A DNA stretch of 64,000 nucleotides, taken from contig NZ_CP108430.1 in NCBI RefSeq assembly GCF_041435335.1, positions 434,001 to 498,000 on the forward strand, given 5' to 3'. The notes under the pieces were generated by a model. The model made no database searches. It was not told the DNA's origin and saw nothing but the letters and a program-made list of their open reading frames with translations. This stretch comes from Streptomyces sp. NBC_01283 (GTDB taxonomy: Bacteria; Actinomycetota; Actinomycetes; Streptomycetales; Streptomycetaceae). The translations under genes were made by a program, and so were the position numbers. Of the stretch, positions 43,750 to 51,028 are shown piece after piece (the stretch's first letter is position 1; every line of letters starts with the position of its first letter).

Positions 43750-44196
43750 TCAGGCGAGGGCGGTGACCAGGAGGGTGAAAGCGGTGATGATGACGGCGAC
43801 GCGGACGTAGTGGTAGCGGTTCCAGCGGTTCAGCTGCTGCTTCCAGTCGGCGGGCCGGTTGTCGGGGGTCCAGGTCTTGTTGCGGTTGTTGATCGGGACG
43901 AGCAGCAGGACCGACATGATCACGCTGAGGAGCAGCAGGGCGCCGGCGGTGATGACCAGGCCGGTGCCCTCGTGGTGCCGGGCGGTGATGGCCCAGGTGG
44001 TGACCAGGGCGAGGGAGCCGATGTACCAGATGGGCATCAGGGCGCCGAGCATCCGGCCGCCGTGGGCGTTGCCGAGCTGGGTGCTGTCGTCGGGCAGGGC
44101 GTTGAGGATGGGGTTCATGACGAAGGCGACGGAGAGTTCCACCCCCACCATCAGGCCGACGAGCACGGTGGTGATGACCTCGAGTGCGTTGAGCAT
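43750..44196 (-). CDS. DUF1772 (anthrone-oxygenase-like) membrane protein
   Basis: A 148-residue integral membrane protein with four hydrophobic helices: EVITTVLVGLMVGVELSVAFV, PIWYIGSLALVTTWAI, GLVITAGALLLLSVIMSVLLLVPI and YHYVRVAVIITAFTLLVTAL. The family signature N-x-R-x-x-x-W and W-x-R-Y-H-x-x-R (NNRNKTW, NRWNRYHYVR) is present. DUF1772 members include enzymes that oxidise anthrones and many of unknown role. It is divergent from a TetR gene with two operator-like palindromes between, so expression is probably inducible. Confidence 0.92.
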   Translation of the reverse strand: MLNALEVITTVLVGLMVGVELSVAFVMNPILNALPDDSTQLGNAHGGRMLGALMPIWYIGSLALVTTWAITARHHEGTGLVITAGALLLLSVIMSVLLLVPINNRNKTWTPDNRPADWKQQLNRWNRYHYVRVAVIITAFTLLVTALA

Positions 44197-44217
44197 GGTG
44201 GTGACCCCTCCAGGAAT

Positions 44218-44281
44218 CTAGCGTCGCTAGGTGATGAGGCAACGCTAGTACTACTGCCGCTCTCTTGTCTAGCGGTGCTAG
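44218..44281. promoter_or_regulatory. Two TetR operator candidates
   Basis: CTAGCGTCGCTAG (44218-44230, perfect 6-bp arms with one central base) and CTAGCGGTGCTAG (44269-44281, 5-bp arms with 3 central bases) share the CTAGC...GCTAG frame. They lie 38 bases apart in the divergent region, one near each gene start. This fits control of both genes by the TetR protein. Confidence 0.85.
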
Positions 44282-44291
44282 GATCCGAGTT

Positions 44292-44870
44292 ATGTCGGTC
44301 AAGGAACGCAAGGAACGCGAACGGGCGGAACGCGAGCGCCTCATCGTGACCACCGCCCGAGAACTCGCCGAGCAGCAGGGCTGGGACGCGGTCACCACCC
44401 GTCGGCTGGCCGAGCGCATCGAATACAGCCAGCCCGTCCTCTACAGCCACTTCCGCGGCAAACGCGAGATCATCGGCGCCGTCGCCCTGCAAGGCGCCGC
44501 CGAACTGGCCCGCACCCTGCGGGCCGCCACCTCCGCCGCCAGCGGCCCGCGCGCCCAGGTCACCGCCCTGGCCCGCGGCTACCTCGACTTCGCCCAACAC
44601 CACCCGGCCGTCTACGACGCCCTCTTTCAGCTCGACGGCGGCCTGCCCTACGCACAGGAAGACACCCCCCAGCCACTGAAGGACGCCTTCGCCGCCCTGG
44701 AGGAGACCCTCGGCCAGGTCACCGGCAACGGCGTCCACCCGGGGCTGTTCACCGAGGTGTTCTGGGCCTCCCTGCACGGCCTGGCAACCCTGGCCCGGAC
44801 AGGACGACTGCTCCCGGAAGACGCCGAGGCGAGGCTGCAACTACTGGTGGACCGGCTCCCCGCGCACTGA
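44292..44870 (+). CDS. TetR-family repressor
   Basis: A 192-residue TetR protein. It starts with a strongly charged helix (KERKERERAERERLI), then the helix-turn-helix VTTARELAEQQGWDAVTTRRLAERIEYSQPVLYSHFRGKREIIGAVAL (residues about 17-65). The C-terminal domain (TEVFWASLHGLATLARTGRL) is of the WHG/TetR_C type. ATG 44292 is chosen as the first in the conserved part; the longer frame starts inside the operator. It divergently adjoins the DUF1772 gene. Confidence 0.93.
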   Translation: MSVKERKERERAERERLIVTTARELAEQQGWDAVTTRRLAERIEYSQPVLYSHFRGKREIIGAVALQGAAELARTLRAATSAASGPRAQVTALARGYLDFAQHHPAVYDALFQLDGGLPYAQEDTPQPLKDAFAALEETLGQVTGNGVHPGLFTEVFWASLHGLATLARTGRLLPEDAEARLQLLVDRLPAH

Positions 44871-45054
44871 CACACCACCCCGGCAGGCACGCAGCCAGGA
44901 GCATCGGGCGGACCATCGGCGCCAGGAGCAACGACATCAAAACGCCCTGCGCCTCTACCGGTCGCAGGGCTTCCGCGAGCACGGTCGGCCAGCCGACCGT
45001 GTCCCGACGCGGCGCCCAACCGCCACCAACCCTTCGGACCAACCCTTGCCCCGC

Positions 45055-45091
45055 CTATCGAGATTCGATAGATTCACATCGCAATTCGATG
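45055..45091 (+). promoter_or_regulatory. Repeat operator of the DUF2975/Xre operon
   Basis: A palindrome CTATCGA-GAT-TCGATAG (45055-45071) is followed by CATCG-CAATT-CGATG (45077-45091). ATTCGAT occurs twice, 21 bases apart, two helical turns. It ends 11 bases before the first gene, and is probably bound by the Xre protein encoded in the operon. Confidence 0.75.
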
Positions 45092-45102
45092 GAAGGCGAG
45101 GC

Positions 45103-45594
45103 ATGGGAAAGCTGGCTGTGCGTGCGCTTCGCGCCGTGCTCGTGGTGGTGCTCGCGGGCACCGTTTTGGTACAGGCCGGGATGGTGTGGGTGCTGGTCAG
45201 CGGGAGCGACCCGGAGGGCGGGGCGCTCCCGCTGACCCCACTGCGCGTGATCACCATTCTGGGCATGATGTCGGGGCAGGTCGCCCTGGTCAGCGTTTGG
45301 CGGCTGGTGACGATGGTGCGGCGCGGGACCGTGTTCTCTCACGCCGCCTTCCGGTACGTGGACGCCGTGATCGGCGCAATCGTGGCGGCCGCCCTGCTGT
45401 GGTTCACGGTCACGGCCCTCAACGCGCCGGGCCAGCGGGACGACCCGGGCGTCACCGTCATCATGGGCGGGGTCGGCCTGGCCATCCTCGGGGTCGCTCT
45501 CATCGTGCTCGTACTGCGGATGCTGCTCGCCCAGGCCGTCGCCCGCGACGTCCAAGCGGCGCAGATGCAGGCCGAGTTGGACGAGGTGATCTGA
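45103..45594 (+). CDS. DUF2975 membrane protein
   Basis: A 163-residue integral membrane protein with four helices (AVLVVVLAGTVLVQAGMVWVLV; TPLRVITILGMMSGQVALVSVW; YVDAVIGAIVAAALLWFTVTA; VIMGGVGLAILGVALIVLVLRML). It matches DUF2975, which is nearly always paired with a small Xre regulator. The ATG at 45103 has a GGAAGG site seven bases upstream. Its stop overlaps the next start by one base (TGATG). Such pairs behave like a sensor-type membrane partner for the regulator. Function unknown. Confidence 0.88.
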   Translation: MGKLAVRALRAVLVVVLAGTVLVQAGMVWVLVSGSDPEGGALPLTPLRVITILGMMSGQVALVSVWRLVTMVRRGTVFSHAAFRYVDAVIGAIVAAALLWFTVTALNAPGQRDDPGVTVIMGGVGLAILGVALIVLVLRMLLAQAVARDVQAAQMQAELDEVI

Positions 45595-45815
45595 TGCCGA
45601 TCGTCGTCGACATCGACGTGATGCTGGCCAGGCGAAAGATGTCCGTGGGTGACCTCGCGGACCGCGTCGGGATCACTCCCGCCAACCTGGCGGTGCTCAA
45701 GAATGGCCGCGCCAAGGCAGTGCGCTTCGCGACGCTCGCCGCGCTCTGCGAGGTACTCAAGTGCCAGCCGGGCGACCTGCTGCGCTGGGAGGCCGAGGAT
45801 GCGGCGAGCGGATGA
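45594..45815 (+). CDS. Small Xre-family helix-turn-helix regulator (YozG type)
   Basis: A 73-residue HTH protein: MLARRKMSVGDLADRVGITPANLAVLKNGRAKAVRFATLAALCEVLKCQPGDLLRW. It is a compact Cro/CI fold without extra domain. It is translationally coupled with the DUF2975 gene and likely binds the repeats at 45055. The family is often annotated as transcriptional regulator of its own operon. The extended frame starting at 45186 is spurious. Confidence 0.9.
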   Translation: MPIVVDIDVMLARRKMSVGDLADRVGITPANLAVLKNGRAKAVRFATLAALCEVLKCQPGDLLRWEAEDAASG

Positions 45816-46125
45816 CGTGCACCCACAGCGGCATCCCGTCGGCCCCGTGACCCTGCGACAGCCCTCGTGGGCCGACGCGACGCACACCGTTCCCCCAGGA
45901 CCGAAACCGTGGCCCTCAATACGCCACGTGACGCATTGCCCCACACATCGCCGTTGCTCCGCACCACGCCGCGAACCTCCAGCCACCCCTCCCCCACTGC
46001 CACACACCTCGACACCTGGGCGGTTTCGTTACCACCGCGCGGACGCCGCGCTTGCGTGGGTGATCACCCTGGACGGTCGCCCGGGACGACCGTGACCTTC
46101 CGCCTGCCGGCTCGCACCAAACTGC
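45816..46125. other. Intergenic stretch between convergent genes
   Basis: About 310 bases after the Xre gene and before the convergent nitroreductase. No credible gene or repeat seen. Confidence 0.5.
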
Positions 46126-46815
46126 CTAGTCGTGGAAGGCCGTGGTCGACGTGAGTGGAGCCCGCTCGGCCTTCACCCGATTCACCGGCGCCGTCTCGTC
46201 GGCGTAGCCGAAGGAGATGCCGACAAGCAACTTCCCTCCGGTGATGCCGAGTTCGGTGCGGACGGTGTCGGCATAGAAGCTCAGCAGTCCCTGCGGGCAA
46301 CTGTCCACGCCGTACGCGGTCATCGCCAGGAGCAGCGTCTGCATGTAGGCGCCGACATCCGCGGCCAGCCGGGCCTCTCCGTCGCCGTGGACGAAAAGGA
46401 AGGCCGCGTGCGGCGCGCCGTAGAAGCGCAGGCTTTCCGAGTCGTAGGCCGCACGTGCGGTGTGATCGTCGGGGCCGATGCCCAGCGCCCCGTACAGTTC
46501 GGCGCCGAACGCCGCCCGACGGGACTGGTGCACCGGCGCGTACATCCCCTCCGAATACGAGAAGTCCACCGAGGTGCGCCGTTCGGCGTGGGCCGTCTGC
46601 AGGGCACCGGCCAGGCGCTGACGTGCCGCGCCGCTCACCACCTCCACCTGCCACGGTTGTGCGTTGGAGTTGGACGGCGCGGTGCCGGCCAGCGAGAAGA
46701 TCCTGCGCATCGTGTCCTCGGGAACGGGTTCCGGACGGAACGCGCGGGACGCGTGACGGCCGCGTATCAGCTTCTCCGCGCAGCTGCTCAGCTCAGTGGG
46801 GAAGGACGTGCTCAT
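46126..46815 (-). CDS. Nitroreductase-family flavoprotein
   Basis: A 229-residue FMN-dependent oxidoreductase. The family marks are RHASRAFRPEPVPEDTMRRIFSLAGTAPSNSNAQPWQVEVVSG (residues about 20-62; the FMN-binding R-x-S-x-R and S-N-x-Q-P-W), later MQTLLLAMTAYGVDSCPQGLLSFYADTVR and the closing G-K-L-x-x-G-I-S-F-G-Y. The ATG start has AAGGAG 6 bases upstream. It is divergent from a TetR gene with two operator-like repeats between. Nitroreductases can reduce quinones, nitro compounds or other electrophiles; expression is probably derepressed by one of these. Confidence 0.95.
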   Translation of the reverse strand: MSTSFPTELSSCAEKLIRGRHASRAFRPEPVPEDTMRRIFSLAGTAPSNSNAQPWQVEVVSGAARQRLAGALQTAHAERRTSVDFSYSEGMYAPVHQSRRAAFGAELYGALGIGPDDHTARAAYDSESLRFYGAPHAAFLFVHGDGEARLAADVGAYMQTLLLAMTAYGVDSCPQGLLSFYADTVRTELGITGGKLLVGISFGYADETAPVNRVKAERAPLTSTTAFHD

Positions 46816-46840
46816 GGGGCTCCTTGGTGACAGCAGAGTT

Positions 46841-46915
46841 CATGTAAACGCTCACGTTTACATGCGGAGGTCACCGTAACGCGGCGCGGCAGCCGAAGTA
46901 AACGATTGCGTATAC
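46841..46915. promoter_or_regulatory. Two TetR operator candidates between nitroreductase and tetR genes
   Basis: Site 1: CATGTAAACG-CTCA-CGTTTACATG (46841-46864, perfect 10-bp arms). Site 2: GTAAACG-ATTG-CGTATAC (46898-46915, one mismatch) with the same GTAAACG core and a 4-base centre. Each lies next to one start codon. Confidence 0.9.
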
Positions 46916-46922
46916 TTACTTC

Positions 46923-47537
46923 ATGAACACGACCGTGAGTACGACGGCCACGGCATCCCGGGGGCGAGGGCGCGGCGGGCGGGAGCGCATTCTGGCTGCC
47001 GCCGCCCGACTGTTCGCGACCCAGGGCATCAGCGCGACCGGCATGGAACAGGTCGCCGAGCAAGCGCCGGTGTCCAAGCGGACGCTCTACGCGCACTTTC
47101 GCACCAAGAACGATCTGGTCATCGCCCACTTGCAGGGCCTCGCACTGTCGGGGGCGACCCTGGAAGGCGTGCTGACCCGCGAGGACATCCCTCCGCGAGA
47201 ACGGATCCGCAAGTTGTTCGACCAGCCGGTGGCGGACGCGGCTCCGGTGCGCGGGTGTCCGTTCATCGATGCCGCCGCGGAGTTCCCCGACCCGGAGAGC
47301 GCGGTGCACTCCTACGCCCGGGAGCAGAAGCTGCGCATGGTGCAACTGATCGTCGCGGTGGTGACTGAGCTGGGCTGCCGCGGGCCCCTTCCACTCGCCG
47401 AGCAACTGGCCACCCTCGCGGACGGGGCGGCCAGCCGTGCCATGGTGCTGGACGAAGCGGACTACGGCCGACACGCACGGGCGGCGGCGGAAGTCCTCCT
47501 CGATCAGGCCTTGCCGGGAAAGACGGGAAAGGGCTGA
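46923..47537 (+). CDS. TetR-family repressor
   Basis: A 204-residue TetR protein. The helix-turn-helix is ILAAAARLFATQGISATGMEQVAEQAPVSKRTLYAHFRTKNDLVIAHL (residues about 24-72). The C-terminal half has CPFIDAAAEFPDP with a conserved Cys, as in the group that senses electrophiles or thiols. The start ATG lies 7 bases after operator site 2. The divergent nitroreductase is the likely target, and the quinone oxidoreductase at 47744 follows 200 bases downstream and may share the regulon. Confidence 0.94.
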   Translation: MNTTVSTTATASRGRGRGGRERILAAAARLFATQGISATGMEQVAEQAPVSKRTLYAHFRTKNDLVIAHLQGLALSGATLEGVLTREDIPPRERIRKLFDQPVADAAPVRGCPFIDAAAEFPDPESAVHSYAREQKLRMVQLIVAVVTELGCRGPLPLAEQLATLADGAASRAMVLDEADYGRHARAAAEVLLDQALPGKTGKG

Positions 47538-47743
47538 CGAGGAATACGGCGGACCAGGCACGGTCGGACGCGCCCCGCAGGACAGCCTGGCCACCACCCG
47601 GGAACGGGCCTCGTGTCGGGCCGAGGGCCGTGTCGGAGCCAGGGACCGTCCACGTCAGCAGCCTGGTGGTGATCCTGGTGGTGGCAGACCCAGGATCAGT
47701 TCCCACCTGGCTTGCCTTCGCCCACCGCATCATCATCTTTCCC

Positions 47744-48727
47744 ATGACGAACCACACCGTTGAACAGCACGCCGTCACCATCCCCGAGTTCGGCACCGCC
47801 GATGTCCTTCGCCTCGAAACCCGCCAGGTGCCCGACCCGGGGCCGGGCCAGGTCTCGATCGACGTCGCCTACGCGGGGGCGAACTTCGCCGAGATCCTTT
47901 ACCGGCGCGGGGTGGTGGACGTGCCGTTGCCCTTCGTTCCCGGCATTGAGGTCTCCGGCCGCGTCCGTGCTCTTGGCACGGGCGTGAGCGGGCTGGAGGT
48001 GGGCCAGCGGGTGGCGGCGCTGACCATCGTCGACAGCGGCGGCTACGCCCAGGTGGTCGTCACCTCCGCACACCTCGTCGCGCCGCTGCCCGAGGACCTC
48101 ACCGCACTTGCCACCGCTGCGGCGCTGCCCTCCAACAGCACCGCCGCGTTCCTGGTGCTGGAGCGGGTGGCTCGTCTCGCCGCCGGGGAGCGCGTGCTGG
48201 TCCATGCCGCGGCGGGCGGCGTCGGCAGTCAACTCGGCCAGGTGGCACGGCTCCTGGGTGCCGGACGCGTCGTGGGCACTGTCGGCAGCGCGGCCAAGGT
48301 GAAACAGGCGAAGGAGTTCGGGTACGACGAGGTCGTCCTGCGGGAGGATGTCTCGTCCGCCGGCGAGTTCGACGTCGTCATCGACATGGTCGGCGGACCC
48401 GCCCGGCGAGCGAGCCTGGAACGCCTGGCGCCGCTGGGTCGTCTGGTGGTCATGGGGAATGCCTCCGACGCCGACGACGTGCCGTTCTCCGCGAACGAAC
48501 TGTGGTTCACCAACAAGACGGTGTCAGGCTTCAACCTCGCCGCCTTCGCCGCCGCGCACCCCCAGGAGACGGGGCGGGCGCTGCGTCGGGCGGTGGCCGC
48601 CGTGGCCGGCGGCGACCTGCACCTGCAGGTCGAAACAGCGCCACTCGCACACGTCGCCGAGGTGCACCGCCGGATCGAGTCGGGGCGGACAACAGGCAAG
48701 GTCGTTCTCGACATCACCGCCGTGTAA
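47744..48727 (+). CDS. Zinc-independent quinone oxidoreductase / NADPH-dependent MDR enzyme
   Basis: A 327-residue medium-chain dehydrogenase of the quinone oxidoreductase (QOR) group. It has the GroES-like start (GPGQVSIDVAYAGANFAEILYRRG), the signature PFVPGIEVSGRVRALG, the NADPH-binding loop VLVHAAAGGVGSQLGQVARLLG (residues about 145-166), and the close GKVVLDI. Zinc-ligand Cys/His patterns are absent. ATG 47744 begins the conserved fold; the longer frame is unlikely. Together with the nitroreductase and TetR neighbours it suggests a response to quinones or other electrophiles. Confidence 0.93.
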   Translation: MTNHTVEQHAVTIPEFGTADVLRLETRQVPDPGPGQVSIDVAYAGANFAEILYRRGVVDVPLPFVPGIEVSGRVRALGTGVSGLEVGQRVAALTIVDSGGYAQVVVTSAHLVAPLPEDLTALATAAALPSNSTAAFLVLERVARLAAGERVLVHAAAGGVGSQLGQVARLLGAGRVVGTVGSAAKVKQAKEFGYDEVVLREDVSSAGEFDVVIDMVGGPARRASLERLAPLGRLVVMGNASDADDVPFSANELWFTNKTVSGFNLAAFAAAHPQETGRALRRAVAAVAGGDLHLQVETAPLAHVAEVHRRIESGRTTGKVVLDITAV

Positions 48728-48918
48728 TGACCCCGCGCAGGTGAATGCGCTTCACCCGGAACCCCGGTCGTCGACCGCGGTCGTCACCGGGGCCCATGGC
48801 CCGTGCCGCTAGTAACTCCCCCGCCCCGGCTGCCCCGCCACAGTGGCGACCAGACGCCACTTGCAGCGACCAGATACATTGCGCGCGTTGACAGGGTGGC
48901 TACTTGAGGAGGGGCAGC

Positions 48919-50139
48919 GTGACCGACACCAGCGAAGCACGAGCCGGGGACGATTCAGCACACGCGGCCCAGCAGAGCCGGCTGCGCCGCCTGATGCGCT
49001 ACATCCCCCTGATCGCGCCGGTCCTGCTGTGGACCGTGCCTTGTTGGGTGCTGCTGTACGCAGGCCAGCACTGGCCGCTCGCCGTCCTGCTGGGCGGCAC
49101 CGCCGTATTCGCCCTCGGCCTGACCGGTATGCCGCTGGCGATGATGCGTGGCCACGGCCGACGGCAGCAGGACTGGGCGGCCATCGTCGGAGACTCCCTT
49201 CTCGGGGTCAGCTGGGTGTTGTTCACCTGGTCCGTCCTGCTCGGCGTCCTGCTGCGCCTTGCCCTTACGCTGGCCGGCGCAGGCGACGGGCAGTACCGGG
49301 CCCGGTTCGTCACCTGGGCGGTCCTGGGCACGGCCGCCGTGCTGCTCGCCTGGGGGTACGCCGAGGCCCGCCGAGTACCACGGGTGCGCCACCTCGACGT
49401 GCAACTCCCCCGCCTGGGAGCCGGGTTGGACGGCACCCGTGTCGCCCTCATCACCGACACCCACTACGGCCCGCTCGACCGCGCCCGCTGGTCCTCACGG
49501 GTCTGCGAGACGGTGAACACCCTGGAGGCCGACCTGGTCTGCCACACCGGCGACATCGCGGACGGCACCGCCGAACGCCGCCGCGCCCAGGCCGCCCCAC
49601 TCGGCACCGTACGGGCCACCCGGGCCCGGGTCTACGTCACCGGCAACCACGAGTACTACAGCGAGGCCCAGGGCTGGGTCGACCTGATGGACGCGCTGGG
49701 CTGGGAACCGCTGCGCAACCGCCATCTGCTGCTCGAACGCGGCGGCGACACCCTCGTGGTCGCCGGCGTGGACGACGTGACCGCCGAGTCCTCCGGCCTG
49801 GCCGGCCATCGCGCGCACCTCGCCGGAGCCCTGGACGGCGCCGACCCTGACCTGCCCGTCCTGCTCCTTGCCCACCAGCCCAAGTTCGTCGACCGCGCGG
49901 TGGCCGGCGGAGTCGACCTCCAGCTCTCCGGCCACACCCATGGCGGTCAGATCTGGCCCTTCCACCACCTGGTCCGCATCGACCAGCCCGCTCTCGCCGG
50001 CCTCAGCCGCCACGGCGACCGCACCCTCCTCTACACCAGCCGCGGCACCGGCTTCTGGGGCCCACCGTTCCGCATCTTCGCTCCCAGCGAGATCACCCTG
50101 CTCGTACTCCGCTCCCCGCAGCGGCCTCCCACGCCGTAA
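48919..50139 (+). CDS. Membrane-anchored metallophosphoesterase
   Basis: A 406-residue calcineurin-type phosphoesterase with about four N-terminal membrane helices (YIPLIAPVLLWTVPCWVLLYAG; WPLAVLLGGTAVFALGL; SWVLFTWSVLLGVLLRLAL; WAVLGTAAVLLAWGYAEA). The catalytic domain has the metal motifs DTHYG (residue about 180), HTGDIADG, GNHEYY, and LLAHQPKF...LSGHTHGGQIWP. Predicted topology puts the catalytic part on one face of the membrane. GTG 48919 has GAGGAGGGG upstream. Relatives are YkuE-like and act on lipid- or nucleotide phosphates. Single gene. Confidence 0.94.
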   Translation: MTDTSEARAGDDSAHAAQQSRLRRLMRYIPLIAPVLLWTVPCWVLLYAGQHWPLAVLLGGTAVFALGLTGMPLAMMRGHGRRQQDWAAIVGDSLLGVSWVLFTWSVLLGVLLRLALTLAGAGDGQYRARFVTWAVLGTAAVLLAWGYAEARRVPRVRHLDVQLPRLGAGLDGTRVALITDTHYGPLDRARWSSRVCETVNTLEADLVCHTGDIADGTAERRRAQAAPLGTVRATRARVYVTGNHEYYSEAQGWVDLMDALGWEPLRNRHLLLERGGDTLVVAGVDDVTAESSGLAGHRAHLAGALDGADPDLPVLLLAHQPKFVDRAVAGGVDLQLSGHTHGGQIWPFHHLVRIDQPALAGLSRHGDRTLLYTSRGTGFWGPPFRIFAPSEITLLVLRSPQRPPTP

Positions 50140-50449
50140 CGCGGACGAGCAGACGCTCCCGCATGGCCCGGCTCCCACGTCAATGCCCGGCCCCCTTCCC
50201 TCTCCTTCCCTGCGCACAGGCCTGCGGCCGGTCTCACCTCCAACCCCGACGGAGCGTTGGTGACGCGATCTGCGTAGGCGTGCGGCAGGGGATCGAAGCA
50301 CGCGCGACCCCGGGAACCGGCGGCATACAGCCATGCACGGCGATGTACAGCGACGTACGGCTGTAACAGAATTCGCCGGAATGCTTCTCCTGGTTCATGC
50401 GGGGCTGGTGGGCTGACCGCGCTCAACTCACCGATCACAGGAGGCGTGC
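50140..50449. other. Intergenic stretch with promoter of the phoD operon
   Basis: About 310 bases. It holds a single good match to the PHO-box unit (GTTCATGCGGG, 50393-50403) about 50 bases before the operon start, but the expected second direct repeat is poor. No gene is recognised. Confidence 0.4.
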
Positions 50450-51028
50450 GTGAATCTCGTCGTCAACGGCGACGCGGAGAGCGGGTCCGGCGGCAGTGCC
50501 GACCCCGTCTCGAAGGTCCGCGGCTGGAAGGTCACCCAGGGAGCCCCGGCCCTCATCGACTACAGTCTCGGCGGCGGTTACCCGACCGCCTCGGACCCCG
50601 GCCCGGCCCACCGCGGCAGCCGCTTCTTCTCGGGTGGCAACAGCCCGCGTACCGCGTTGATGCAGGACGTCGACCTGCCCAGGAGCGGTCCCACCGGACG
50701 CCGCGCCGTCGACGCGGGCAAGGTCCGCTACACGCTGGCCGGCTGGCTCGGCGGTTTCGCCGGGCAGGAGGACGGCGCACGCCTGTCCGTGGAGTTCCGT
50801 GACTCCAGGGGCACCCCGATCGCCCTCAGTGTCCTCGGACCGGTCGGCGCGGCCGACCGGCAGGGCAAGACCGGGCTCCTGGAGCGCACGGCTGAGGCCG
50901 CCGTGCCGCCCACCGCCCGCTCGGCGCGGGTCCTTCTCGTCTTCACGCGCAGCGGCAGCGGCACCTCCAACGACGGTTACGCGGACGCCCTTTCCCTCAC
51001 GCTCAGCACCACCGGAGGCCGCCGATGA
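50450..51028 (+). CDS. Jelly-roll carbohydrate-binding-like protein upstream of phoD
   Basis: A 192-residue beta-rich protein starting LVVNGDAESG, the typical first strand of DUF642/CBM4-like lectin folds, followed by strands YTLAGWLGGFAGQEDGARLSVEFRD and RSARVLLVFTRSGSGTSNDGYADALSLTL. There is no signal peptide, which is odd for such a fold. Perhaps it is exported by another route or with its partner. The GTG start has AGGAGG eight bases upstream. It overlaps phoD by 4 bases (ATGA), so the two are co-translated and the products may act together. Confidence 0.8.
   Translation: MNLVVNGDAESGSGGSADPVSKVRGWKVTQGAPALIDYSLGGGYPTASDPGPAHRGSRFFSGGNSPRTALMQDVDLPRSGPTGRRAVDAGKVRYTLAGWLGGFAGQEDGARLSVEFRDSRGTPIALSVLGPVGAADRQGKTGLLERTAEAAVPPTARSARVLLVFTRSGSGTSNDGYADALSLTLSTTGGRR

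Noticed and set aside
43034..44419. 461-residue minus-strand frame containing the DUF1772 locus
   Set aside because: Low-complexity Arg/His/Pro sequence in a different frame from DUF1772; passes through a 19-bp hairpin.
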